The notes under the pieces were generated by a model that made no database searches, was not told the origin of the DNA, and worked only from the letters and a program-made list of their open reading frames with translations. Positions 17,695 through 25,532 of a DNA stretch of 38,277 bases are shown here, in pieces (the stretch's first letter is position 1; each line of letters starts with the position of its first letter). The translations under genes and the position numbers were made by a program. The stretch is taken from assembly GCA_029262005.1 (NCBI GenBank), contig JAJDAG010000155.1, forward strand, positions 1 to 38,277. Direction: 5' to 3'. Source of the DNA: Candidatus Zhuqueibacterota bacterium. GTDB taxonomy: Bacteria > Zhuqueibacterota > Zhuqueibacteria > Oceanimicrobiales > Oceanimicrobiaceae.

Positions 17695-18322
17695 GTACGT
17701 GAACCTGACTCCTGTATTATCAGTGACGAGAAAGTTTTCCAGCGGTTGCCGGTAACCGGGATAAGTCTCATTTACCGGGTGATTTTGCGAACTTGCAAAG
17801 CAACAATGTTCTCAAGATTATGAAAAACCCCCAACAAGCATTTTTCCTGGTGCGGCAGTCTTATTGTATTCAGGCTGAATATAATCAGGGAAACCCACAG
17901 AAGCAACAACCAACAAAGACTCCCTGTCAACTATCTACCGGGAAAAAGCAGAATTTATTTTGCCAAGGACACGAAGCCGGATCCAGCAAAAAAAAACACG
18001 TGGTTAAGACTCATACTGCTTTTCTGTCCTCACAGGGGATTTACGCCCACACTCCGGATGAATTGACGCAGCAAAACCGTCAGATACATTTGCACAAAAA
18101 TAAGATATGTAATAAATTTAGTCCCACTCACCGTATTATTTTGACCACTCACCGTTTTAGTTTGGCTATTCACCGAATATTTGCAAACATTCACGCAGTC
18201 ACCTCGTTGAATGCAATTTAAAGTACATGCATTGGCTTGATTTTCTATTCCCAGATTCTTATCTTTTAAAGTTTGTTTACAAATACATACTAAGTGTAAC
18301 GACCAACAAATAGAGAGCAACA
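17695..18322. other. Divergent intergenic region with a degenerate repeat array
   Basis: This 628-bp region separates the leftward FAD dehydrogenase gene from the rightward exporter operon and should contain both promoters. A rightward frame at 17793-18221 is open, but it has no ribosome site, is rich in Gln, His and Lys, and runs through the repeat array, so I do not call it. The array lies at 18123-18210. Confidence 0.55.
18123..18210. repeat. Imperfect 22-bp tandem repeat array (4 units)
   Basis: Four units of about 22 bp start at 18123, 18145, 18167 and 18189. Units 1-3 share ACTCACCG or ATTCACCG followed by an AT-rich half (TATTATTTTGA, TTTTAGTTTGGC, AATATTTGCAAAC). Unit 4 keeps only ATTCACG. 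The units differ from each other and there are no unique spacers, so this is not CRISPR. Similar multiple short repeats occur at the ends of IS21-family elements, so it may be a relic of such an end. That origin is an inference. Confidence 0.55.
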
Positions 18323-19561
18323 ATGTCTGAAAAAAAAGCAGAAACCGCTGACTTATCAGCTTTGCGCATAGATCACGGTTCTGAATCCGAGCACAAGTCG
18401 AACGAAACGAGAATTCGAACATTCATGCTTATTGCGGTGGCGGTGGCAGTCGCCGTTGTTGTAATTCTTGTTTATATATTGGGTGGAAATTCTCAATCAT
18501 CGCCAGCATACAAACTGTTTGAGGTGAAAAAAATAAATCCTGTACAATCTGAAGCAATTTTAACAGCCAGCGGCTATGTTGTAGCACAACGCCAGGCAGC
18601 CATTGCCTCAAAAGGAACCGGGCGTCTCGAACTTTTGCGCGTCGAAGAAGGCGATGAAGTTCAGGCCGGTCAATTAATCGCGCAACTGGAACACGAAGAT
18701 GTCGATGCGGCACTGGCTCAGGCCAAAGCCAATTTGAGAATGTCCGAAGCCAACCACATCAAAATCGAATCAGAGCTGCATGAAGCGACGTTGAATCATG
18801 AAAGGCAAAAAGGATTAATGGCCAAAGGATTGATTTCGCAAGCTGAATATGATATTGCGGAGGCACGTTTCAAGAGCGCCAAAGCGACAGTGCTTGCAGC
18901 GAAAGCAGAGGTCGAATTTTCCCGGGCGGTTGTCGTGTCGGCAGAAGTCAATGTTGAGAACACCCGCATTCGGGCACCATTTGATGGCACGGTTTTAAGC
19001 AAAAATGCGGACGTTGGTGAAATGGTAGCGCCATTTGCAGCCTCGGCCAGCTCCCGTGGCGCGGTGGTAACCATTGCAGATATGAGCTCGTTGGAAGTTG
19101 AAGCCGACGTCTCCGAATCGAACATACAAAAAGTGCGCACCGGTCTTGTCTGTGAAATCACGCTCGATGCATTTCCGAGCGTACGGTATCCAGGTTATGT
19201 ACATAAAATAGTTCCCACAGCCGATCGCGCCAAAGCCACTGTTCTGACTAAAATTCGTTTTAAAGAGCGTGACAGCCGGGTTCTACCTGAAATGAGTGCA
19301 AAAGTGAACTTTTTAGCCAATAGTAATCCCGGCATAAAATCAGAACCTGTGACCGCGGTGCCGCAAAGTTCTGTGCTGAAAAGAAATGATCGGGAAGTTG
19401 TTTTTACCGTGAATTCAAACCGGGCAACTGAAACCCCGATACAAACCGGCAGAAAATTTGGCACTCTTGTAGAAATTCTGCAAGGAGTTGTGCCCGGCGA
19501 TTTAATCGTTTTAAATCCGACAGATGATTTGAAGGCCGGCAGTGCAGTATCGGTTAAATGA
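18323..19561 (+). CDS. Periplasmic adaptor (HlyD/MacA-type membrane fusion protein)
   Basis: A 412-residue protein. A short cytoplasmic N-terminus precedes one transmembrane helix (about 34-56). A split biotinyl-lipoyl domain follows (GTGRLELLRVEEGDEVQAGQLIAQLE, and later ENTRIRAPFDGTVL), flanking a coiled-coil hairpin (about 130-215). Beta-barrel and membrane-proximal regions then run to the C-terminus (VPGDLIVLNPTDDLKAG). It should bridge an inner-membrane ABC transporter to an outer-membrane channel. The next genes encode the matching ATPase and two permeases, but 297 bp of repeat-containing DNA separates the adaptor from the ATPase. The TolC-like gene at 31834 is the only outer-membrane channel in the window. 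Confidence 0.92.
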   Translation: MSEKKAETADLSALRIDHGSESEHKSNETRIRTFMLIAVAVAVAVVVILVYILGGNSQSSPAYKLFEVKKINPVQSEAILTASGYVVAQRQAAIASKGTGRLELLRVEEGDEVQAGQLIAQLEHEDVDAALAQAKANLRMSEANHIKIESELHEATLNHERQKGLMAKGLISQAEYDIAEARFKSAKATVLAAKAEVEFSRAVVVSAEVNVENTRIRAPFDGTVLSKNADVGEMVAPFAASASSRGAVVTIADMSSLEVEADVSESNIQKVRTGLVCEITLDAFPSVRYPGYVHKIVPTADRAKATVLTKIRFKERDSRVLPEMSAKVNFLANSNPGIKSEPVTAVPQSSVLKRNDREVVFTVNSNRATETPIQTGRKFGTLVEILQGVVPGDLIVLNPTDDLKAGSAVSVK

Positions 19562-19582
19562 GGATTGTAGTACAACTCATTC

Positions 19583-19633
19583 GTCTGACCGAAAATTCGA
19601 ACAGCCTGTCACATGGGCTTTCTTTTATGTAAG
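19583..19633 (+). repeat. Half-copy C1 of the intergenic repeat family
   Basis: It begins GTCTGACCGAAAATTCGAA and includes GGCTTTCTTTTATG. It aligns without large gaps, at about 70 percent by eye, to C2 at 19700-19751. The TGACCGAAAA core is the terminal motif of copies A and B. Confidence 0.5.
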
Positions 19634-19692
19634 ATGAGATTTGGGCATCCGGGTTTGGCTTTCAGCAGCGCCACCACACTATGAATTAAACT

Positions 19693-19751
19693 AAATTGTG
19701 TTTGACTAAAAACTCGAATAATGCCATCATTCCGGCTTTCCTTTATGCCTG
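19693..19751 (+). repeat. Half-copy C2 of the intergenic repeat family
   Basis: It starts with AAATTGTGTTTGAC, identical over 14 bases to the left end of copy B at 12117, then AAAAACTCGAA and GGCTTTCCTTTATG as in C1. There is no matching inverted right end, so it is a partial or decayed copy. Confidence 0.55.
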
Positions 19752-19858
19752 AATCTGGCGATTTGTGCAGGAGGTTCCCGCACAAAAGATCACGAAAATG
19801 ACTGTACCAGGCAACTTTTGCTCAGATACGATATACGAATAATGGGAGGACCACAAAT

Positions 19859-20524
19859 ATGTTGGTAAATGTAGAAAGTGTCAGTAAGTCATATAAACGC
19901 GGTACACAAAAAATTCCCGTGCTGCAAAACATCAATCTGGCCGTACCGGAAGGTGAGTTTCTTGCTTTAATGGGCCCGTCCGGTTCTGGTAAAACGACCT
20001 TGCTCAATCTCATTGCCGGCATCGATAAGCCGGACACCGGTACCGTGAAGGTCTCCGGTACGGACGTAACCAACTTGTCGGAATCGAAACTGGCCGGTTG
20101 GCGCGCACGCCACATTGGATTTATCTTTCAGTTCTACAATCTCATGCCGGTGCTGACCGCATTCGAAAATGTAGAATTGCCGTTGCTTCTTACTTCCTTG
20201 TCAAAAAAAGAACGCAGGAAACATGTAGAAGCAGCCCTTGATGTCGTTGGCCTGACTGACCGCATGCAACACTACCCGAATCAGCTATCAGGCGGCCAGG
20301 AGCAGCGCGTTGCAATCGCCCGCGCCATCGTCACGGATCCGACCCTTGTTGTTGCTGACGAACCCACCGGTGACCTGGACAAAGTTTCGGCCGATGAAGT
20401 ATTAACCCTGCTGGACAGATTAAATAAAGAGTTCAAGAAAACTATTATTATGGTCACCCACGATCCGCGTGCTGCAGAAAAAGCGCATGTCGCAAGACAT
20501 TTTGATAAAGGTGTTCTGGAATAA
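19859..20524 (+). CDS. ABC transporter ATP-binding protein (MacB/LolD type)
   Basis: A complete 221-residue ATPase. Walker A is GPSGSGKTT (39-47), the Q-loop is FIFQFYN (about 89-94), the signature is LSGGQ (143-147), and Walker B with its catalytic Glu is VVADEPTGDLD (Glu168). The switch His is at 201 (VTHDPR). The subfamily is the one powering FtsX/MacB-fold permeases in lipoprotein release or tripartite efflux. GGAGG lies 9 bases before the ATG. The permease gene follows after 27 bp. As the only such ATPase in the window, it could in principle also serve the ATPase-less permease at 29536-30768. Confidence 0.95.
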   Translation: MLVNVESVSKSYKRGTQKIPVLQNINLAVPEGEFLALMGPSGSGKTTLLNLIAGIDKPDTGTVKVSGTDVTNLSESKLAGWRARHIGFIFQFYNLMPVLTAFENVELPLLLTSLSKKERRKHVEAALDVVGLTDRMQHYPNQLSGGQEQRVAIARAIVTDPTLVVADEPTGDLDKVSADEVLTLLDRLNKEFKKTIIMVTHDPRAAEKAHVARHFDKGVLE

Positions 20525-20551
20525 ACCGGCAAAAACTGAGAGTTTCGAAAT

Positions 20552-21721
20552 ATGAAAATACTAAAGCTGATATTTAAAAACACGATGCGCCACAAACTGC
20601 GCTCGTTTCTAACAGCCGTCGGCATTGCCATCGCGATTATTGCCTTCGGGTTGCTGCGCACAATTATCGATGCGTACTTCGTCGGCGTTGACGCATCTTC
20701 CGACACACGGCTCATCACGCGTAATGCGGTTTCATTAACATTTCCCCTGCCATTGGCTTACAGAGAAAAAATAGCCAACGTGCCGGGAGTCTCCCTGGTT
20801 TCCTACGGCCAATGGTTTGGCGCCACTTACATCGACCAGAAAAACTTTTTTCCACAATTCGCGGTTGAACCGGAGACCTTTCTGCAACTCTACCCGGAGT
20901 TTCTTTTGCCTGAAGAACAAAAAAACACTTTTCTTAAAGAAAGGAACTCGTGCATAGTCGGCAGAAAACTGGCTGACAAATACGGCTGGAAATCCGGCGA
21001 CACCTTCCGACTTATCGGCACCATTTTTCCGGGAGATTGGGATTTCGTCATCCGCGGCATTTTTGACGGCCGCGATCCGGCGACGGATGAAACCTCGATG
21101 TATTTCCATTGGAAATACCTGGATGAACGATTGAATTTGACAGCACGATCACGCTCAGGGCAAATCGGCACCTACTACATAAGCGTGGAAAGCAGAGATA
21201 ATGTGGTTCGCGTTATCAAAGAAGTGGATGCCCTGTTTGAAAATTCCCTCGCTGAAACCCTCACTGAAACAGAAAGGGAATTTCAGTTAAGCTTTATTTC
21301 CATGGTAGGAACAGTCATCACCGCAGTGCGAATTATCTCAGTAGTGGTAATCGCGATTATTCTGCTGGTACTGGCCAACACCATGGTCATGACATCCAGG
21401 GAGAGAATCGCCGAATATGCTGTTTTGAAAACACTTGGCTTCAGACCACATCATATTGCGAGCTTGATTTTCGGAGAATCTATCACCATTGCCATTGTTG
21501 GCGGCCTGCTCGGGCTGCTTGTAACGATGCCAATGATTAAAGGATTCTCCATTTTCCTGACGCAAAATTTGGGCAGCTTTTTTCCGGTTTTTGAGATCAC
21601 AAACACAACCCTGGCACTCGCCATGACTGCTGCGCTTGCGGTTGGCCTCATCGCCGGAACGTTCCCAACTGTTTCGGCAGTGAAAATGAAAATATCGGAT
21701 GGCCTGCGCAGCGTCGGTTAG
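20552..21721 (+). CDS. ABC transporter permease, FtsX/MacB fold (first of two)
   Basis: A 389-residue permease. The N-terminal helix NTMRHKLRSFLTAVGIAIAIIAFGLL fits the MacB/FtsX pattern. A large periplasmic domain (about 45-255) precedes three C-terminal helices, with the conserved coupling segment SRERIAEYAVLKTLGFRPHHI between them and a final AVKMKISDGLRSVG. The gene follows its ATPase by 27 bp. With the second permease it would form a heterodimeric transport core driven by mechanotransmission through the periplasmic domains. The substrate is not evident. Confidence 0.93.
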   Translation: MKILKLIFKNTMRHKLRSFLTAVGIAIAIIAFGLLRTIIDAYFVGVDASSDTRLITRNAVSLTFPLPLAYREKIANVPGVSLVSYGQWFGATYIDQKNFFPQFAVEPETFLQLYPEFLLPEEQKNTFLKERNSCIVGRKLADKYGWKSGDTFRLIGTIFPGDWDFVIRGIFDGRDPATDETSMYFHWKYLDERLNLTARSRSGQIGTYYISVESRDNVVRVIKEVDALFENSLAETLTETEREFQLSFISMVGTVITAVRIISVVVIAIILLVLANTMVMTSRERIAEYAVLKTLGFRPHHIASLIFGESITIAIVGGLLGLLVTMPMIKGFSIFLTQNLGSFFPVFEITNTTLALAMTAALAVGLIAGTFPTVSAVKMKISDGLRSVG

Positions 21722-21848
21722 GTAAAAGGGAGGTTCGGCCGGATACTAGTGAAGTCACGCATTGAACGCCTCGGCGTTGCGATTCCCGTAAAGTTCTACA
21801 AAAACAATAAAAACCAAAGTTTGCACTCCGATAAACAGGACGATAAAA

Positions 21849-23015
21849 ATGAAAATACCGATGACATATAATTTACGAAATCTTGTAGCAAGAAAACTCA
21901 CCACGAACCTGACTATTCTCGGCATCGCTCTGGTTGTGTTTGTTTTTACTTCGGTTTTGATGTTAGCGGAAGGCCTCAGGAAAACGCTGGTAAGCACTGG
22001 CGATGCCGGCAACGTTATTTTTTTGCGAAAAGGTTCCACTGCTGAATTAACCAGTGGTATTCCACGAAGTCAAACCAACATCATTAAAGCGCTATCTGAG
22101 GCGGCGGTTGCCGAAAATGGCAAACCCCTTGTCGCTGGTGAACTCGTTGTCGTTAACAATTTACCTAAACGGGCAGATGGCGAATCGTCCAATATTGTCG
22201 TGCGTGGGGTTTCTCCCGAGTCGATGATTTTGCGTGATAAAGTTAAAATTATCGCTGGCAGAATGTGGCAGCCCGGAACATCCGAGATTATCGCAGGTCG
22301 GGGAGTTGCGGAAAAATTTAAAGGCTGTGGACCAGGTGAATCGGTCAAAATGGGTTCACGCACATGGACGGTGGTCGGCACGTTCGATGCCGGGCGCAGC
22401 AGTTTCGAGTCTGAAATTTGGGGCGATGCAGACCAGTTTATGGATGCCTTCAGCAGGCCGGTCTATTCATCGATAACTATGAAATTGAAAGACCCCGGTC
22501 TTTTTGCCGAGATGGCGGAGCGCTTGCAAAACGACCCTCGCCTTACTGTTGAAATCAAACCGGAAATACAGTTTTATGAAGAACAGTCCAGTGGACTCGG
22601 TCTATTCATAAAAATACTGGGTTTGACCATCACCATCCTCTTCAGTTTTGGCGCCATGACCGGCGCGGTAATCACCATGTATTCAGCGGTAGCGAACCGT
22701 TCCAGGGAAATCGGCACATTGCGTGCGTTGGGTTTCCGCAGACGAAATATCCTGGTTTCGTTTCTCTTCGAGTGTGTTCTGATTTCACTCCTGGGGGGAG
22801 GACTGGGCATACTTCTCGCAGCCGGCCTTCAATTTATGGATATTTCAACAACCAACTGGGCGACCTTTTCAGAGGTCGTATTCGGTTTCAATCTGACGCC
22901 GGGGATAATAACCGGTTCGTTGATCTTTTCAGTGGTTATGGGAATTATTGGCGGTTTTGCACCGGCCGTGCGCGCGTCGAAAATGCAAGTCGTCAACGCC
23001 TTGCGGGCATCTTGA
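21849..23015 (+). CDS. ABC transporter permease, FtsX/MacB fold (second of two)
   Basis: A 388-residue protein paralogous to the preceding permease. It has an N-terminal helix after LVARKLTTNLTILGIALVVFVF, a periplasmic domain (about 50-260), and three C-terminal helices containing the coupling motif NRSREIGTLRALGFRRRNI. It ends SKMQVVNALRAS. AGGA lies 8 bases before the ATG. A 127-bp gap with no recognisable feature separates it from the first permease. It is the last gene of the exporter operon; the DNA beyond is repeat-rich and then interrupted by an insertion sequence. Confidence 0.93.
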   Translation: MKIPMTYNLRNLVARKLTTNLTILGIALVVFVFTSVLMLAEGLRKTLVSTGDAGNVIFLRKGSTAELTSGIPRSQTNIIKALSEAAVAENGKPLVAGELVVVNNLPKRADGESSNIVVRGVSPESMILRDKVKIIAGRMWQPGTSEIIAGRGVAEKFKGCGPGESVKMGSRTWTVVGTFDAGRSSFESEIWGDADQFMDAFSRPVYSSITMKLKDPGLFAEMAERLQNDPRLTVEIKPEIQFYEEQSSGLGLFIKILGLTITILFSFGAMTGAVITMYSAVANRSREIGTLRALGFRRRNILVSFLFECVLISLLGGGLGILLAAGLQFMDISTTNWATFSEVVFGFNLTPGIITGSLIFSVVMGIIGGFAPAVRASKMQVVNALRAS

Positions 23016-23163
23016 GCATCAGAATTAATTGAAATGATTTGTCATTTCCGCCGAATGCCAATTAGGAATATTTCTGCGTGAAGCCCCGGGTCCAACCTGC
23101 CCGAGAGATTTCGATTGAAACATGGCAGGAGCATAGAGCTTTGTGAAAGCTTGTTGCCCAGCG

Positions 23164-23202
23164 CCCAAATGGTGGGCTCAGAAAGATGAACCCACACTAC
23201 CG
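23164..23202 (+). repeat. Direct repeat DR1
   Basis: It begins CCCAAATGGTGGGCTCA and continues with GAACCCACACTACCG. It aligns to the segment at 23458-23497 with roughly 80 percent identity and one single-base gap. The two copies enclose the 21-bp array. Confidence 0.6.
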
Positions 23203-23279
23203 GCTGTCTACGGTGTAGCACCCGGCAAATCCCCGTTTGTCTTTCTTGGCTAACCCGGCACTGTTCCGGCTTCCGCAAA

Positions 23280-23440
23280 CCATTTACGGCTGCGGGTTTA
23301 TCATTTTTAAGCGCGGGTTTACCATTTCTGTCAGACGCTCATTGATTTTTAAGCGCGCCTCACTCATTTTTTACTGCGGTTAAGCCATTTTCCGGTGCGG
23401 CTAACTCATTTTTGGGCGGCTCTGAGTCGTTTTGGGGTAA
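23280..23440. repeat. Imperfect 21-22 bp tandem repeat array
   Basis: Around seven units follow a CATTTT-N5-GCGG-N-TAA pattern. The clearest are CATTTTTTACTGCGGTTAAG, CATTTTCCGGTGCGGCTAAC and CATTTTTGGGCGGCTCTGAG, at 21-bp spacing near 23365-23427. Earlier units at 23280-23345 are more divergent. There are no unique spacers and no cas genes. The ACTCA-containing junctions resemble those in the array at 18123-18210, so the two may share an origin, perhaps as relic IS21-type multi-repeat ends (inference). Confidence 0.5.
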
Positions 23441-23457
23441 CGTTGTATTACTTTCAG

Positions 23458-23497
23458 CCCAAATGTTGGGTTCAAGAAGACGAACCAAACATACCGA
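23458..23497 (+). repeat. Direct repeat DR2
   Basis: It begins CCCAAATGTTGGGTTCA and continues with GAACCAAACATACCGA. It is the partner of the repeat at 23164-23202. Its end lies 2 bp from the left terminal inverted repeat of the insertion sequence. Confidence 0.6.
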
Positions 23498-23499
23498 AC

Positions 23500-23517
23500 T
23501 TAACCCAAGTTCACCAC
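23500..23517 (+). repeat. Left terminal inverted repeat of the insertion sequence
   Basis: TTAACCCAAGTTCACCAC, exactly complementary to 25515-25532. Confidence 0.9.
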
Positions 23518-23588
23518 GAAAAAACAGGAAAATAGTGAAAAACAGCTAAAATTAGGCCTAAGTTCAATATTTAGACAAGAAAAAACGA

Positions 23589-23604
23589 TGTAGTGACCTA
23601 TAAA
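23589..23604 (+). repeat. Subterminal direct repeat, left copy
   Basis: TGTAGTGACCTATAAA matches TGTAGTGACCCATAAA at 25439-25454 in 15 of 16 bases and in the same orientation. The copies lie 71 and 60 bp inside the respective terminal repeats, suggesting a transposase-binding or structural site. Confidence 0.5.
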
Positions 23605-23646
23605 GATTAAGCTTGTCAGGTATGTTGTGTATTCATATTTTTCCAT

Positions 23647-25047
23647 ATGTTTATCCGGACTGTTTATAAAAGAAGTAAGGCCAGTTCAACAAAATACGAA
23701 TACCAACAGCTGGTTGAATCCATTCGCACCGAAAAAGGCGTGCGTCAAAAGTTACTGTTATCTCTGGGGCGTTTGCCGATTTCCAAAGATAAATGGCCGA
23801 GCTTGTGCAAACGCATCACGGCCATCATCGGTGGACAAAAGTCATTTCTCAAGGCAGGGCCTGAGATTGAAGCGCTATCGCAAAAGTTTGCCGGGCAACT
23901 CATAGAAAAGCATGCTATTGAAATCGAGACCAACAATTATGAAACCGTTGATATTCAGTCGTTACAAAACCATAGAGTTCGGCGCATTGGCGGTGAATAT
24001 CTTGGCGTCGCCTTTTTCAACAAACTCCAGTTGCAACAATGTTTGAAAGCCTGCGGGTTCAGCCAGCGCCAGCTCGATATTGCCATGCTTTTGATTATCG
24101 GACGCCTGGTGCAGCCCGGAAGTGAAAGACATCTTCATCGTTGGGCACAACATCTATCGGGGCTTGACGAACTCATCAAAACCGACTTTACTCGTTTATC
24201 CCTTAATAGCTTATACAAAATGACCGATTTAATTTATGAGCACAAAACAGACATTGAAGCCCACCTTCGTGCGCGAGAAAATGATTTGTTTTCTCTGGAT
24301 GAAACGATAATCCTTTACGACTTGACCAACACCTATTTTGAAGGTCGGGCCGCTTCAAACGCCAAAGCCAAGTTCGGGCGCTCAAAAGAGAAACGTACCG
24401 ATTGTAAGCTTTTGACCTTAGGGCTTGTTATAGACGGCAAAGGCTTTCCCAAAACCAGTCGGGTTTTCGCTGGCAATCAGAGTGAGCCTGAAACGCTACT
24501 GGACATGGTCAAGGCGCTCCATGGAGCCGACCCAACAGAAAATCCAAAGCCTACCGTTGTCATTGATGCGGGTATCGCCACAGATGATAATCTCAAAAAA
24601 TTAAAAGAACATTATCACTATATTGCTATATCACGAAAAAAAATCGCCATTCCAGACTCAGATGACTACATCGTGCTTAAAGAGACCAAACAGGGCAAGG
24701 TCGAAGCAAAGCGTATCAGAGGTAATGACGAAGTCGTTCTGTATTGTAAAAGTAGCCTGAAACAACAAAAAGAACAATCCATGCAAGGTCGATTCGAACA
24801 AAACTTCGAAGAGCAGTTGACCTATCTTGCAAAATCCATTCACAAAAAAGGTTGCACAAAACGATATGACAAAGTGCTCGAACGCCTCGGCAGGCTAAAA
24901 GAAAAGTACAAACAGATTGCCCGTTTTTACCTGGTTCAGGTGGAAGAAAAAGATGGTCTGGCATGCCGGGTTACCTGGGATTATTTGAAAGAACAGTCAA
25001 ACCAACGATTTTCAGGCACTTATTTTTTTGCGAACAGACCGTTTTGA
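23647..25047 (+). CDS. IS1634-family transposase, N-terminal part (before frameshift)
   Basis: 466 codons covering the N-terminal and most of the catalytic domain of an IS1634-type DDE transposase. Two catalytic aspartates are visible: Asp225 in LYDLTNTYFEG and Asp307 in VVIDAGIATDDN. The frame then reaches SGTYFFANRPF and stops, whereas relatives read SGTYFLRTDR at this point. The T7 run at 25023-25029 therefore carries one T more than needed to stay in frame. The catalytic Glu lies in the downstream frame, so this product alone should be inactive. No strong ribosome site precedes the ATG. Confidence 0.88.
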   Translation: MFIRTVYKRSKASSTKYEYQQLVESIRTEKGVRQKLLLSLGRLPISKDKWPSLCKRITAIIGGQKSFLKAGPEIEALSQKFAGQLIEKHAIEIETNNYETVDIQSLQNHRVRRIGGEYLGVAFFNKLQLQQCLKACGFSQRQLDIAMLLIIGRLVQPGSERHLHRWAQHLSGLDELIKTDFTRLSLNSLYKMTDLIYEHKTDIEAHLRARENDLFSLDETIILYDLTNTYFEGRAASNAKAKFGRSKEKRTDCKLLTLGLVIDGKGFPKTSRVFAGNQSEPETLLDMVKALHGADPTENPKPTVVIDAGIATDDNLKKLKEHYHYIAISRKKIAIPDSDDYIVLKETKQGKVEAKRIRGNDEVVLYCKSSLKQQKEQSMQGRFEQNFEEQLTYLAKSIHKKGCTKRYDKVLERLGRLKEKYKQIARFYLVQVEEKDGLACRVTWDYLKEQSNQRFSGTYFFANRPF

Positions 25048-25453
25048 CTTATCAGAGAAAGACATCTGGTCTATCTATATCATGCTGACACAATTAGAAG
25101 ATTCTTTTCGAACGCTTAAATCAGAGCTTCTATTGCGTCCGGTTTTTCATCAGAAAGAAAACAGAAGTGATGCCCACATATTCATCACGCTGCTTGCCTA
25201 TCACTTGCTACATAGCATTCGAAGTTGTTTGAAGCAAAAAGGCATTCGGTTGAGTTGGCGACAAATTCGCGACAGAATGTCAACGCATTGCAGATTGACT
25301 AATCGAATTAAAACCAAAGCAGGGCACACTCTTTTTATCAGAAAGTGTTCCGAGCCTGAAGATTTCCATAAAACAATTTACGAAATTTTAGGTTTGGAGC
25401 ACATACCATGCAAAACTAAAAAACACATGCTAAAAATCTGTAGTGACCCATAA
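25028..25453 (+). CDS. IS1634-family transposase, C-terminal part (after frameshift)
   Basis: 141 codons in the +1 frame relative to the first part. They continue the transposase with LRTDRFDLSEKDIWSIYIML, then QLEDSFRTLKSELLLRPVFH, which supplies the third catalytic residue (Glu24 of this segment) and the downstream Lys31. The C-terminal GLEHIPCKTKKH is typical of the family tail. Joining the two parts by dropping one T at 25023-25029 gives a full-length transposase of about 601 residues. Independent translation from the TTG at 25028 is unlikely. Confidence 0.85.
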   Translation: MRTDRFDLSEKDIWSIYIMLTQLEDSFRTLKSELLLRPVFHQKENRSDAHIFITLLAYHLLHSIRSCLKQKGIRLSWRQIRDRMSTHCRLTNRIKTKAGHTLFIRKCSEPEDFHKTIYEILGLEHIPCKTKKHMLKICSDP

Positions 25454-25454
25454 A
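25439..25454 (+). repeat. Subterminal direct repeat, right copy
   Basis: TGTAGTGACCCATAAA includes the stop codon of the transposase and matches 23589-23604 in 15 of 16 bases. Confidence 0.5.
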
Positions 25455-25514
25455 TAGTCTCAAAGCATCAAAAAGAACCTAAGTCGTTTAAAATAAACTG
25501 GCCTCGTTGAAAGT

Positions 25515-25532
25515 GTGGTGAACTTGGGTTAA
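25515..25532 (-). repeat. Right terminal inverted repeat of the insertion sequence
   Basis: It is exactly complementary to 23500-23517. Its last four bases (TTAA) overlap the stop codon of the leftward tonB gene. Confidence 0.9.

Larger units (their letters stand above)
19562..19858. other. Intra-operon gap with repeat-derived sequence
   Basis: These 297 bp split the adaptor gene from the ATPase gene of an otherwise compact exporter operon. Most of the gap is taken up by two diverged direct copies of a 50-bp segment, each beginning with the terminal motif of the palindromic elements at 10257 and 12117. The last 20 bases contain the GGAGG ribosome site of the ATPase gene. No coding frame is supported. 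Confidence 0.5.
23016..23499. other. Repeat-rich intergenic region left of the insertion sequence
   Basis: No gene is supported here. From left to right it holds GTCATTTCCGCCGAATGCC at 23041, similar to common dispersed palindromic repeats; a first 39-bp direct repeat (23164-23202); an imperfect 21-bp array (23280-23440); and the second direct repeat (23458-23497), which ends 2 bp before the insertion sequence. It looks like an accumulation of mobile-element debris at the end of the exporter operon. Confidence 0.55.
23500..25532 (+). mobile_element. IS1634-like insertion sequence (IS4 superfamily), 2,033 bp
   Basis: The element is bounded by perfect 18-bp inverted repeats, TTAACCCAAGTTCACCAC at 23500-23517 and its reverse complement at 25515-25532. 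The outer TTAA on each side is palindromic, so it may be part of the inverted repeat or a 4-bp target duplication. No other target duplication is visible. The interior encodes one DDE transposase broken into two frames by a single-base shift in a T7 run at 25023-25029. It separates the exporter operon from tonB, and its right end touches the tonB stop codon. Confidence 0.9.

Noticed and set aside
17793-18221. Possible 142-residue rightward gene
   Set aside because: No ribosome site, biased Gln/His/Lys composition, and it runs through the 22-bp repeat array.
23280-23440. CRISPR array
   Set aside because: Units are directly adjacent, imperfect and without unique spacers, and there are no cas genes nearby.
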